From assembly GCF_025398175.1 (NCBI RefSeq), contig NZ_CP099735.1, positions 1,426,001 through 1,490,000 on the forward strand: a DNA stretch of 64,000 bases. The letters are read 5' to 3'. Shown here in pieces: positions 53,219 through 61,898 of the stretch (within the stretch, counting starts at the first letter, position 1; the number at the start of each line of letters is the position of its first letter). A model generated the notes under the pieces. It had not been told where the DNA came from. It did not search any database and was given only the letters and a program-made list of their open reading frames with translations. Both the position numbers and the translations under genes were made by a program. This DNA is from Photobacterium sp. TY1-4 (GTDB taxonomy: Bacteria > Pseudomonadota > Gammaproteobacteria > Enterobacterales > Vibrionaceae).

Positions 53219-53668
53219 ATGATACTTAAGCATATCGATGGCTTTGAGGTGAGGGGATTTTCAGTCAGAACCACCAATGGCGATGAAATGAATCCATCGA
53301 CAGCCAAAATCGGCCAGCTTTGGGAAACGTTTTATGCCCAGGCTTATCCTAAGTTAACGGCTGGATCGAACGTCTACGGTGTTTATACCCACTATGAATC
53401 TGATTTTACCGGTGCATATGATGTGATGGCGTGCTCAGACGGTTTGGCTGCTGATGCGCTGAAGGGAGCGGTCGCCACGCAGATTGTGTCCGGGAAGTAC
53501 CTGACATTTACTGCACAAGGTGAAATGCCCCAGGCTGTTATCAGTTTGTGGGGAACCATTTGGGATTACTTTCGTGCTGATGACTGCCCACACACCCGGG
53601 CCTATACGACAGATTTTGAACAATACTTCAGTGTCGATGAAGTCGCGATCTCCATCGCCATTCAATAG
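53219..53668 (+). CDS. Cass2/GyrI-like effector-binding domain protein
   Basis: A 149-residue single-domain protein that resembles the effector-binding fold of AraC/BmrR regulators and the integron-associated Cass2 protein (EVRGFSVRTTNGDEM; NVYGVYTHYESDFTGAYDVMA; GKYLTFTAQGEMPQAV). There is no DNA-binding domain. Cass2-like proteins bind cationic drugs. Start chosen at ATG 53219 after AAGGAGAGAAG. Family origin in integron cassettes is notable, but no attC is seen here. Confidence 0.8.
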   Translation: MILKHIDGFEVRGFSVRTTNGDEMNPSTAKIGQLWETFYAQAYPKLTAGSNVYGVYTHYESDFTGAYDVMACSDGLAADALKGAVATQIVSGKYLTFTAQGEMPQAVISLWGTIWDYFRADDCPHTRAYTTDFEQYFSVDEVAISIAIQ

Positions 53669-53951
53669 CGGAGTCCCTTCATTTGATGCTGATCGCGCAT
53701 GGGCTCATCGGATTTGATGAGCCTGTGACAACCCCGGGGAAACAGCCGACTAACCATCGATCAGGCACACTTTGCATTTCCTGAATCATCCGCGCCTCCT
53801 GCAACGTTGATATTTCGTTATCTTCTGACACGCTTTTTATGCCAAGATGCTGTATTCACCCCTGTTCATTCACTCAATAACAAACAAGCCAGGCCATTGA
53901 CGCCGGATGGATTGAGTCGAAGTTGTTCTGTCTGTTTACAAGGAAGTAAAG
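53669..53951. other. intergenic region before the LysE-type gene
   Basis: Nothing recognised apart from the ribosome site AAGGAAG just before the next gene. Confidence 0.45.
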
Positions 53952-54572
53952 ATGAATCTCGCGTTGTTAAGTCTATTTATTCCCACCTTCTTTTTTGTCT
54001 CCATTACGCCGGGAATGTGCATGACGCTGGCCCTGACGTTGGGGATGAGTATTGGCTATAGACGCACCCTCTGGATGATGCTCGGCGAAGTGATTGGTGT
54101 CGGTCTGGTGGCGGTTGCGGCAGTGCTGGGGATTGCCTCGGTGATGCTGAATTATCCCTGGTTATTTACCCTGCTCAAGTCGGTCGGGGCAGCCTACTTG
54201 TGTTACCTGGGAATTTCGATGTGGCAGTCGAAAGGTAAGCTGGCCCTGAGCGAAGACAATACCGAAGTTCAGGCGGGCCGGAATTGGGATCTCGTGATGC
54301 AGGGCTTTGTTACTGCGGTGGCCAATCCCAAGGGCTGGGCGTTCATGGTGTCGCTGCTGCCGCCTTTTATTGACAGCAGCCAGCCGCTGGCTTCGCAACT
54401 GAGTCTGCTGGTGGCGATTATCCTGTTGTTTGAGTTTATCTGTATGACCATTTACGCCACGGGTGGCAAGGGACTGAAGCGGATACTGGGCCATGCAAAG
54501 AACATCCGCCTGATCAACCGGATTTCCGGAAGTTTGATGATGGGTGTGGGCGTGTGGCTGTTTGTGAGCTGA
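53952..54572 (+). CDS. LysE/RhtB-family amino acid exporter
   Basis: A 206-residue membrane protein with about six helices. The family motif SITPGMCMTLALTLGMSIGYRRTL is near the N-terminus and NPKGWAFMVSLLPPFI in the middle. It likely exports amino acids or derivatives. Single gene. Confidence 0.88.
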   Translation: MNLALLSLFIPTFFFVSITPGMCMTLALTLGMSIGYRRTLWMMLGEVIGVGLVAVAAVLGIASVMLNYPWLFTLLKSVGAAYLCYLGISMWQSKGKLALSEDNTEVQAGRNWDLVMQGFVTAVANPKGWAFMVSLLPPFIDSSQPLASQLSLLVAIILLFEFICMTIYATGGKGLKRILGHAKNIRLINRISGSLMMGVGVWLFVS

Positions 54573-54625
54573 GTCGCTTGTAAGTTGAGTCGCTGTTGAG
54601 TTGAGTTGCTTTTGAGTCGAATTGT
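54570..54625 (+). repeat. short degenerate direct repeats after the LysE-type gene
   Basis: GAGTCGCTTGTAAGTTGAGTCGCTGTTGAGTTGAGTTGCTTTTGAGTCG read in pieces: the word TTGAGT(T/C)GC recurs four times at about 13-16-bp spacing. Probably slippage-derived; no function is evident. Confidence 0.5.
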
Positions 54626-54654
54626 TGCGCGGCGAGCAGGAAAGCTCTTGAACC

Positions 54655-54682
54655 AAAAAGCCCTGACCGGAAGGTCAGGGCT
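54655..54682 (-). terminator. terminator of the siderophore-binding gene
   Basis: AGCCCTGACC / GGTCAGGGCT, loop GGAA; T-run on the minus strand. Confidence 0.85.
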
Positions 54683-54695
54683 GGAATCAAGACAT

Positions 54696-55643
54696 TTAGT
54701 CGGCAAAGCGTGCTTGCAGTTCGTTGAGCGCCTTGGTGACGCTCTGATAACCACCGGTTGCCAGGTACCAATCCCGCGGGTTGAGGTAATAGACATGCTT
54801 CGCCTGCCAGGCTTTTGAGTTCGCAATCTGAGCATTCCCTGCCAGTGTCTGCGCGCCGATCCCTTCACCGCCGGTTGCTGCACCGCGATCCAGGACCACC
54901 AACCAGTCAGGATTGTTGTCCAGAGCTTTGGCAAGACGTTGCTTGCGGGCTTCTTGCTGCGCTTTCGCCGCTTCAGACCCTGGTTTTGCACGCGGCGAAG
55001 GGGCGGCCGGGGTGACGACCGGTGCCAGACCCGTGAGATCATACAGCATCCCGAAACGTTCGCCGGGCGCATGGGCGATAATGTGCTCTTTCATCGTAAA
55101 CAGCACCAGGCCGGTGCCCGGTGCCTGGCCTTTCAGCGATGCTAGGGTCTTGTCCAGTGTTGTATTCAGTTCCTGCGCTTTATTTTGCTTGTCGAAAATC
55201 TCCCCCAACAGCGAAATATTGCGCTGCATTCCCGCGACAAAGTGCTGATCGCCCAGGCTTAAATCAATGGTCGGAGCCAGCTGGCTCAGTGCTGGATAGG
55301 CACTTCTGGAGCGCCCTGAAACAATGATCAAATCGGGTTGGAGTGTTTTCAGCGCATCATAATCCGGATCAAACAGGCTCCCCACCTTGGCATAGCGCTC
55401 GTTTGAATAGCGTTTGAGATAATCAGGCCAGAACGCATTGGCATCCGGCACGTCTGCGGCAGAAACCCCCAGGGCATTCATGGTGTCCAGTGAAGCGAGA
55501 TCAAACACCGCAACCCGTTTGGGCAGCTGGGCAATCACGGTTGTCCCCTGAGCATGTTCAACCGTTAAAGGGAAGGCGTAGCTGTAACGGACAGTGGAAA
55601 AAAGACAGCAGAGTGAGACCAGTAATAAAGACAGTTTTTTCAT
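54696..55643 (-). CDS. iron-siderophore ABC transporter substrate-binding protein
   Basis: A 315-residue periplasmic binding protein. A Sec signal peptide (1-23, ending YSYA) is followed by two lobes joined by a long helix. Family stretches are PKRVAVFDLASLDTMNALGV and LQPDLIIVSGRSRSAYPALSQ. Relatives bind catecholate siderophores (VctP/FatB/YclQ type). A Fur-box-like sequence precedes it. The permease and ATPase genes are not adjacent, so it must work with a system encoded elsewhere. Confidence 0.88.
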   Translation of the reverse strand: MKKLSLLLVSLCCLFSTVRYSYAFPLTVEHAQGTTVIAQLPKRVAVFDLASLDTMNALGVSAADVPDANAFWPDYLKRYSNERYAKVGSLFDPDYDALKTLQPDLIIVSGRSRSAYPALSQLAPTIDLSLGDQHFVAGMQRNISLLGEIFDKQNKAQELNTTLDKTLASLKGQAPGTGLVLFTMKEHIIAHAPGERFGMLYDLTGLAPVVTPAAPSPRAKPGSEAAKAQQEARKQRLAKALDNNPDWLVVLDRGAATGGEGIGAQTLAGNAQIANSKAWQAKHVYYLNPRDWYLATGGYQSVTKALNELQARFAD

Positions 55644-55756
55644 ATCGGATTCCCGGCAAATGCCCTGAACAATAAGGTGTCAGCTTTCAGTTCGTGGTGA
55701 AAAAGCAGATCAGGGCGGTTTAGCTGCTTTTCCGGTCATGACCCGAACATACACTT

Positions 55757-55776
55757 AAATGAAAATGATTATCAAA
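55757..55776. promoter_or_regulatory. Fur-box-like operator for the siderophore-binding gene
   Basis: AAATGAAAATGATTATCAAA, very close to the Fur consensus and to the site at 36385-36405; about 115 bp upstream of the start codon. Confidence 0.8.
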
Positions 55777-55968
55777 TTCAGGTGTGGATTTAGGCATAAA
55801 TTCAGCGCAAAGGAAAGGCCGGCTGCTGGAATGCTTCGGACCAGTTATGGAACATCCGGCTGTGTGGGGGCTGAGATGCTGTTAGGCGTCGAAATGCATC
55901 AGCCTGGTCCAAAAAACATCAGCCTCAGTCAGACTGAGGCTTATTGGCGTGAGAAGGTACTGCGGGGG
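55777..55968. other. intergenic stretch with a terminator-like hairpin
   Basis: AGCCTCAG (55921-55928) / CTGAGGCT (55934-55941), 5-base loop, with AAAAAA to its left and TTATT to its right. The overlapping ORF 55759-55995 crosses both the Fur box and this hairpin and was rejected. Confidence 0.5.
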
Positions 55969-56235
55969 CTATTGTGGCTCCTGGAGATGACTTAAGATCA
56001 CGCTCCATTGGTCATCCAGTTGTTGGTTTGCGATGCGCGGGGTACTGATCCGGTTGAGCACCTCGGTGGTGAGCTGCGCGCTCAGGCGGCTCACGACGCA
56101 TAATTCAATGACGAGTAGCAGGCCAATCAACAGGATGTGTCCACCTTGTTTAAACCATGTTTGCATGGATGACGCCATAGACAAAATGGTAGGAGTCATA
56201 CGGTGTCTTGTTTGCCTTTGACGTTTATTTTTCAT
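55969..56235 (-). CDS. small membrane protein, hypothetical
   Basis: An 88-residue protein not recognised. A basic N-terminus (MKNKRQRQTRHR), one membrane helix (about 33-52, ILLIGLLLVIELCVV) and a polar C-terminus. It is divergent from soxR. A hairpin lies after its stop (55921-55941), which supports a transcription unit. Start may instead be an internal ATG at 56199. Confidence 0.45.
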   Translation of the reverse strand: MKNKRQRQTRHRMTPTILSMASSMQTWFKQGGHILLIGLLLVIELCVVSRLSAQLTTEVLNRISTPRIANQQLDDQWSVILSHLQEPQ

Positions 56236-56300
56236 GATCAGTCGACCTCATCAAGTACGTTCAACGAATTGCGTATATGTAACTTTTGAGGCAGTCTAAG

Positions 56301-56320
56301 ACCTTAACTTAAGTTAAGGT
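56301..56320. promoter_or_regulatory. perfect palindromic SoxR-type operator
   Basis: ACCTTAACTTAAGTTAAGGT is a perfect 20-bp palindrome 10 bp before the soxR start. Its shape (CCT-AA-TTAA/AGTT-AGG) resembles the E. coli SoxR box. It suggests autoregulation and perhaps control of the divergent small gene. Confidence 0.8.
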
Positions 56321-56330
56321 AAAGCGGAAA

Positions 56331-56798
56331 ATGACAAATAATCACAGCCAGTTTGCAATCTGGGTTTCCGTCGGTGAAGTGGCGGAGCGTACCGGACTGA
56401 GTATTTCGGCCATCCATTTTTACGAGCGGAAAGGGCTCATCCACAGTATCCGGAATGAATCCAACCACCGTCGTTACCCCCGTGTCACCTTCCGGATTTT
56501 GTCGATTGTCCGGGTTGCCCAAAATGCCGGATACACTCTGGAACAGATCAAGGCAGAGCTCAGCAGTCTGCCCGACCGGGCAGCCATCACCAAGCAGGAT
56601 TGGGGGCGGTTGTCTGCACACTGGCGGGATGACTTGAACCAGAAGATCGAACAGCTCACCTTGCTGCGGGACAATATGACCGAATGTATCGGCTGTGGTT
56701 GTCTCTCGATGGAAAAATGCGCCCTGGTCAACCCGGATGACATTCTGTCCCGGCAAGGGCCCGGCCCGCACTTTGTCCCCCAAGAGCCTTCCGAGTAG
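56331..56798 (+). CDS. soxR: redox-sensitive MerR-family regulator SoxR
   Basis: A 155-residue MerR regulator. Winged HTH at the N-terminus (SVGEVAERTGLSISAIHFYERKGL), a dimerisation helix, and the [2Fe-2S] cluster motif CIGCGCLSMEKC (C-X2-C-X-C-X5-C) near residues 120-131. It senses redox-cycling compounds by cluster oxidation. soxS is not adjacent, as usual outside enterics. The ATG lies directly after the palindromic operator. Confidence 0.94.
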   Translation: MTNNHSQFAIWVSVGEVAERTGLSISAIHFYERKGLIHSIRNESNHRRYPRVTFRILSIVRVAQNAGYTLEQIKAELSSLPDRAAITKQDWGRLSAHWRDDLNQKIEQLTLLRDNMTECIGCGCLSMEKCALVNPDDILSRQGPGPHFVPQEPSE

Positions 56799-57286
56799 GT
56801 GGGCTATCCGGTTGCTATCACTGCGCCAGGCTGTCTATCTGCTGGTGGAGATCTTCCCATGTTCTTCCCGTCGGTTTGCTTCTACGATTGAAAAGATTCA
56901 GGTCATTGAGCCGGGGTGAACCCGGCACTTTCGTGTCTTCTGGAGTGCGTGATGCGATTACCGATGAAAGACAGACGACGAGCCGGTTTGGCTTTGGCCT
57001 GAGCCTTGCAATCTTTGCCGGAGCTCAGCGCCCCGCTGGTCCTGGCCACGTCCGAGCCGTTTTATGCCATCAGTTGTTGGTACCGCGACTTTGATCAGGT
57101 CAGTGACGAGGAGGTGAGCACCCTGTTGTTGATGTCACAACAAAACCATGGCTAAGCGCTTTCTGCCGGGCGATTTGTTGTGCATCAGAACCAGAAAGCG
57201 CCGCTTAATCACCAACCTCGTATGGCATGCTGCCGTTCGATTTGGGCGGGTTTCTTGGTTAATGGACGCAATGCGAGCCGCCCCCC
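56799..57286. other. region with a possible broken small gene
   Basis: In the frame starting ATG 56952 the plus strand reads 16 codons, a TGA at 57000-57002, then continues open for 50 codons to TAA at 57153-57155. The downstream part (including PLVLATSEPFYAISCWYRDF) has protein-like composition. Other ORFs here (56876-57094, 57148-57369) are weak. See the separate pseudogene entry. Confidence 0.4.
56952..57155 (+). pseudogene. possible small gene with an in-frame stop
   Basis: 68 codons from ATG to TAA with one internal TGA after codon 16. The second part could also start on its own at a TTG (57006), giving about 49 residues. Hydrophobic and acidic residues alternate as in a folded small protein, and the end reads DQVSDEEVSTLLLMSQ. 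Family not recognised. No sign of a selenocysteine element was sought beyond inspection, and that reading is unlikely. Confidence 0.3.
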
Positions 57287-58630
57287 TTAGCCATGAAACC
57301 GTTGGTCGGTGTTGCGGGTCAGCCGTTGCAGGTCAGGCGAAATGTTCAGTGCGAATCTGGCTGGCTTAGACAGATCCGCCAACGCCGGCGTCAGTATGGT
57401 TAATTGCTGTGTCACCCGCTGACGTAAGGTGTCGAGTGATTCCGGTGTTGCGAGCTGTTTGCCGTTCCGCATGACCGGCTGTAGCAAGGGCTGTCCTTGC
57501 TCAGGTATTTCTGTGGCTAAGCAAAGCTGATCATAGTCCAGTTGCCCGTTGTCTTTCAGATGGCGATAAACCTGCTTGCAGCCAGGCCAGGTCGCTTTGC
57601 CTTGGGAGCGTTTGCGTCGTGCGATGCCCGCGTATTCCTGGAGCTTATAGGCACAGTTCAGGAAAGGGGCATCTTCCGAGGTCGTCAGGCTGGTACCAAT
57701 GCCATACCCATCAACCGGGGCCTGTTGCCGGCGTAATTGTTCGATCAGATACTCATCGACACTGCTGCTGACCAGGATCCCGATTTCCGGATGACCTGAG
57801 CGATCAAGCAGCGCCCTGATTTTGACGGCTTCCTCCTCCAGAACGCCGCTGTCGATCCGTACCGCCTTGATCGATTTCCCTTCGTGTTTTAACTGCTCCG
57901 CCAGTTCGATCACCCGTTCAGCGCCACGGGAACAATCGTAGGTGTCGATGAGTAACACAAGATTATCCGGCTGGCTGGCGGCAAAGTGTTGAAATGCTTT
58001 CGTTTCCGAGTCATGAGCCTGAATATAGGCATGCGCCATCGTGCCATAAATCGGAATACCATACTGTTGGCCGGCAAGGACATTGGACGTACCGTCTAAG
58101 CCGGCAAGATAACTGGCCCGCGCCGCCAGCATCCCGGCTTCTGCGCCATGGGCGCGACGCAGGCCAAAATCAATCAATCGCTTGTCGGCTGCGGCAAGCC
58201 GACAACGCGCGGCTTTGGTGGCGACCAGGATGGGGAACTGCAACAGATTAATGAGCCGTGTCTCGATTAACTGCGCTTCCGGTAACGATGCGGTGATCCG
58301 AACCACCGGTTCATTGGCAAAAAACAAGGTTCCTTCCGGCATGGCATCAACTTGCCCGGTAAACCGAAATTTTCTGAGGTAATCAATCAGATTCCGTCGG
58401 AAATAGCCGCTGTTGGCCAGATACTCCAGCTCATCCTCGCGAAAGCGAGCCTGTGCCAGAAAGTCCAGTAATTGCGCTAACCCGGCAGCCACTAAAAAGT
58501 TGCGTTTGGGCGGCAACTTGCGCACGAAAAATTCAAACACCGCCTTCTCTGCCATCCCATGATCAAGATAGCTCTGGACCATCGTCAGCTGGTAAAGATC
58601 GGTTAACTGCGGGCTCTCATCGATGGCCAT
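57287..58630 (-). CDS. pncB: nicotinate phosphoribosyltransferase
   Basis: A 447-residue NAPRTase. Family stretches are TDLYQLTMVQSYLDHGM and VFEFFVRKLPPKRNFLVAAGL at the N-terminus, RRAHGAEAGMLAARASYLAG, and GYGIGTSLTTSEDAPFLNCAYKLQEY in the phosphate-binding region. It makes nicotinate mononucleotide from nicotinate and PRPP for NAD salvage. It resembles the longer NAPRTase subtype, not the E. coli PncB subtype. Single gene, ribosome site AAAGGAG. Confidence 0.92.
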   Translation of the reverse strand: MAIDESPQLTDLYQLTMVQSYLDHGMAEKAVFEFFVRKLPPKRNFLVAAGLAQLLDFLAQARFREDELEYLANSGYFRRNLIDYLRKFRFTGQVDAMPEGTLFFANEPVVRITASLPEAQLIETRLINLLQFPILVATKAARCRLAAADKRLIDFGLRRAHGAEAGMLAARASYLAGLDGTSNVLAGQQYGIPIYGTMAHAYIQAHDSETKAFQHFAASQPDNLVLLIDTYDCSRGAERVIELAEQLKHEGKSIKAVRIDSGVLEEEAVKIRALLDRSGHPEIGILVSSSVDEYLIEQLRRQQAPVDGYGIGTSLTTSEDAPFLNCAYKLQEYAGIARRKRSQGKATWPGCKQVYRHLKDNGQLDYDQLCLATEIPEQGQPLLQPVMRNGKQLATPESLDTLRQRVTQQLTILTPALADLSKPARFALNISPDLQRLTRNTDQRFHG

Positions 58631-58910
58631 GTTCTAGCTCCTTTACACCCGTCTCCGTGGATCCGGCCTCTCTCCCGGCGCGTATCGCGAACATCACCGG
58701 AATTGAGGATCGCCTTTTGCGTAGCCGACTTCAGTCGAATCACATTCCCCCCTTTCATTTTGTCAGGTCTCGTATTCAAGAATAGGATACCTGCGGATGC
58801 GCAGTCCCCCTCTCTGCCAGACTTGTCTATGCTTTTGAAGCGACCATTTTTAATGTTTCGCGAGCCACTGCGGCAACGTGCCCGGCTGATGTTACATCGG
58901 AGGAGGTCCT

Positions 58911-59852
58911 ATGAGCTTTCGTCACCTGCTGCTTCCTGTCGCCCCGGAGCAACCGCTGGGGGACGCCTTCCAGGAAGTGTTGAAAATTGCTGATACCCTG
59001 TCGTCCAAGGTTACATTGGTCACGGTTATTGAAAAGCTTGATGAATTAAAAGAGATTGCCCAGTACTCCTGCACCGCGTTGGGGCTTTTGGATGAGGCGA
59101 CGAAATCATCGCATCAGGCCCTGGAAGAGAACGTCCAGTTTTTGAAATCCAAATACCCGAATATCCAGTTTTCAGCGTTTGTCCGGCTGGGGATTCCGTT
59201 CATTGAGATTATCAAGGCGGCTGATGAATTTGAGGCCAGCATGATCGTCATTGATACGCATCGCCAGGATAAAACGCAAGCCTGTCAGCGGGGGAGTACC
59301 ACCCGTCATTTAATGCGAAAATCGGTGCTGCCGATTTGGTCCAGCAGCATGCGTGACGCCTCGATCCGCCGGATTGCCGTGGCGGTCGATGTGTCCTCAC
59401 CGGAACAGTCTTCCTTTAATGAGAAAATCTTGTCATTGGCTTTAGAGGTTTGCGCCCTGACCGGGGCGGAGTTGATTCTGCTGCATGCTTGGCGCATGGA
59501 GCTTGAGGGTTTTTTCCGCCGGTGGGGAAGTTACCGCGAGCTGGATGTCGATTTAATCGCGAAAGACATGCGTACCGACCGTGCGGAACGGATGAAATCC
59601 TTACTGGCACCGTATACCCGTTCGCCGGTGAAACAGCAAATGCAACTGCTTGAAGGGGAAGCCAAAGTGGTGATCCCGCGCTTTGTGACGGAGCAGGCGA
59701 TCGACATGGTGATTATGGGCTCGTTGTCCCGGACCGGGATCGCCGGTTTTTTGATGGGCAACACCGCAGAATCCATGCTCGATAGGCTCACTTGCTCCGT
59801 GCTCACTCTTAAACCCGATGCGTTTCGCTCGCCGGTGCTGGCGGGAAAATAA
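58911..59852 (+). CDS. tandem universal stress protein (UspE-like)
   Basis: A 313-residue protein with two Usp domains in tandem (about 1-150 and 153-305). The second domain has the intact nucleotide motif MGSLSRTGIAGFLMGNTAESML (G-2-G-9-G-S/N type); the first is altered. Start after GGAGGAGGTCCT. Role in stress resistance; partner unknown. Single gene. Confidence 0.88.
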   Translation: MSFRHLLLPVAPEQPLGDAFQEVLKIADTLSSKVTLVTVIEKLDELKEIAQYSCTALGLLDEATKSSHQALEENVQFLKSKYPNIQFSAFVRLGIPFIEIIKAADEFEASMIVIDTHRQDKTQACQRGSTTRHLMRKSVLPIWSSSMRDASIRRIAVAVDVSSPEQSSFNEKILSLALEVCALTGAELILLHAWRMELEGFFRRWGSYRELDVDLIAKDMRTDRAERMKSLLAPYTRSPVKQQMQLLEGEAKVVIPRFVTEQAIDMVIMGSLSRTGIAGFLMGNTAESMLDRLTCSVLTLKPDAFRSPVLAGK

Positions 59853-59892
59853 GGGAGCCGACTCGAAAGATTCAGCGTGGCGCCGACGGGTG

Positions 59893-60843
59893 CTATCGAC
59901 CTTCGCCGCTGAGTTGCGCGCGGTTGCGGCTGACCAGATCGACCAGAAAGTCAGCCACCGCCCGGGTGCGGCGCGACTGCGCCAGATCCGACTGGATGGC
60001 CAGATAAATCGGCTGATCGACCCCGAGATCTGACGCCACACAAACCAACCCGGCCTTCACGGCAAGGAAGTGGGGTAACACCGCCAGTCCGAGCCCGGCT
60101 TGGGCTGCGGCGATCTGCGTTGCAACTGAGGTGGTGGTCAATACTGGCTCACGCCCTTGCAGGACTCGCTCGACCCATTGTGCGGCAGGCAGGTGGGACT
60201 GCATTTCGTTCCAGGTGATGAAGGCATCCTGATCAAAATTGCCTGAATCGGGATGGATGTCGCGCTGCGTCAGATAGCTCGGGTGGCCGTACAGCCCGTA
60301 ACCCAGCGAGCCCAAACGTCGGAGCGTGACGTTACCCCGTTCCGGTTTTACCATCCGCAGCGCCAGATCGGCATCGCGTCGATGCAGGCTGACTGTCGCG
60401 ATATCTGTCACCAGTTCAATCGTAATGCCGGGATACTGTTGGTGAAATTCAGGCAGAGCCGGGAGGATGAGCTCCGTTGCCAGGTTCTCGGCAGTGGCCA
60501 GCCGTACTTTCCCTGTCATTTGTGCGTAGGTGGCGACCCCGGAGGTGAATGCCGCGGCCGCCGCTTCCAATGCTTCCGCTTTCTCAAGCAGCCCCGTGCC
60601 TTCCTCCGTCAATTGATAGCCTGATTGCTGGCGCACGAATAGCGGCAGGTTGAACGCTGCTTCCAGCCGCTCAATGCGTCGGGACAGGGTGGCAATACCG
60701 AGGTTGAGCTCGGAGGCTGCGCCGCTCAGCGTGCCGTGGCGGGCGACTGCAAGAAACGCGCGGGTGTCGTCCCAGACCCAGGATCGCGGCATCTGTTTTT
60801 CAAAACTGGAAATCGGGTTACCTAAATCGTTCATTTTTTTCAT
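59893..60843 (-). CDS. LysR-family transcription regulator
   Basis: About 316 residues. N-terminal winged HTH (TRAFLAVARHGTLSGAASELNLGIATLSRRIERLE) and LysR substrate-binding domain. The start is placed at ATG 60843 (MKKMND); a further upstream in-frame start at 60930 would extend into the divergent promoter with an unlikely Phe/Ser-rich stretch. It is divergent from the aldo-keto reductase and MFS genes, about 71 bp apart, and likely controls them. Confidence 0.87.
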   Translation of the reverse strand: MKKMNDLGNPISSFEKQMPRSWVWDDTRAFLAVARHGTLSGAASELNLGIATLSRRIERLEAAFNLPLFVRQQSGYQLTEEGTGLLEKAEALEAAAAAFTSGVATYAQMTGKVRLATAENLATELILPALPEFHQQYPGITIELVTDIATVSLHRRDADLALRMVKPERGNVTLRRLGSLGYGLYGHPSYLTQRDIHPDSGNFDQDAFITWNEMQSHLPAAQWVERVLQGREPVLTTTSVATQIAAAQAGLGLAVLPHFLAVKAGLVCVASDLGVDQPIYLAIQSDLAQSRRTRAVADFLVDLVSRNRAQLSGEGR

Positions 60844-60914
60844 TACCGGATGGTGCCACGATGTCACTACACGATTCAAGAAAAACGGCAAGAAGAACGA
60901 AAAGGAGAACGATG

Positions 60915-61898
60915 ATGGAAAAACGTACACTGGGCGCTAATTTATCGGTTTCGGCCATTGGCCTGGGTTGCATGGGCATGAGTGAGTTTTACGGCCCGCG
61001 GGAAGATCGTGAATCGCTGCGGGTCCTTGCACGCGCCGTCGAGCTTGGGATCGACTTTTTTGATACGGCAGACATGTACGGACCGCATCACAACGAGGAA
61101 CTGCTGGGGCGTTTTCTGGCGCAACAGCAGCAACCGGTTCGCATTGCAACCAAGTTCGGCATTGTGCGCCGCCCCGGTGAGTATCGGCGCAGTCTGAACA
61201 ATAGTGCGGCATATGCCCGCCAGTCCTGTGAGGCGTCGCTGAAACGGCTTGGCGTAGAGCAGATTGATCTCTATTACGTGCATCGCATCAATCCCGAAGA
61301 GCCGATCGAAGAGACAATCGACGGGCTGTCGGCTCTGGTCAAAGAAGGGAAGATCGCCCACATCGGTTTGTGCGAGGTCAGTGCCGACACCCTACGCAGG
61401 GCGCATGCGGTCCATCCGATCACCGCGCTCCAGACCGAATATTCCCTTTGGACCCGCGATGTGGAGCAGGACATTTTGCCGACTTGCCGTGAGCTCGGGG
61501 TGGGATTTGTGCCTTATTCTCCGCTCGGCCGCGGCTTCCTGACCGGCCGGTTCCAGGACACGGCGGCGTTTGAGGAAGGGGATTTCCGTGCGCATCTGCC
61601 GCGCTTTGCCGAAGCAGCAATAGACAGCAACCGCCGGATCGCGGACGTGATTGCCGGCATGGCAGCAGAGAAGGGCTGCACCCCGGCGCAGCTGTCGCTG
61701 GCCTGGCTGTTGTCCAAGGGGCCCGATATTGTACCGATCCCGGGGACCAAGAAACTGCGCTATATCGATGAAAATGCAGCGGCGGCACAAGTGACGCTCA
61801 GTGCCGCGGAGCAGCGCCAGCTTGAAGCCGCGACCGAACGCCTGCCGGTGATGGGAGCGCGCTATACCCCGGAAGGCATGAAGGGGGTGAATGCATGA
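60915..61898 (+). CDS. aldo/keto reductase
   Basis: A 327-residue TIM-barrel oxidoreductase. Catalytic Asp-Tyr in FFDTADMYGPHHNE, Lys in IATKFG and His in YVHRINPEEP; the NADPH-binding end reads IPGTKKLRYIDENAAA. It reduces carbonyls with NADPH; substrate unknown. Start at 60915 after AGGAG. Its stop overlaps the MFS gene start by 4 bp, so the two are one operon under the divergent LysR regulator. Confidence 0.9.
   Translation: MEKRTLGANLSVSAIGLGCMGMSEFYGPREDRESLRVLARAVELGIDFFDTADMYGPHHNEELLGRFLAQQQQPVRIATKFGIVRRPGEYRRSLNNSAAYARQSCEASLKRLGVEQIDLYYVHRINPEEPIEETIDGLSALVKEGKIAHIGLCEVSADTLRRAHAVHPITALQTEYSLWTRDVEQDILPTCRELGVGFVPYSPLGRGFLTGRFQDTAAFEEGDFRAHLPRFAEAAIDSNRRIADVIAGMAAEKGCTPAQLSLAWLLSKGPDIVPIPGTKKLRYIDENAAAAQVTLSAAEQRQLEAATERLPVMGARYTPEGMKGVNA

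Noticed and set aside
57000..57002. TGA read as selenocysteine
   Set aside because: The flanking residues do not resemble any selenoprotein and no SECIS-like hairpin was evident right after the codon; a broken or later-starting gene is simpler.
15777..58567. Isolated ATGATCAAG words at 15777, 36673, 44879 and 58559
   Set aside because: They are single copies, three of them inside coding sequence and one at a gene end, without the extended GGAA context. A 9-mer of this kind is expected now and then by chance.
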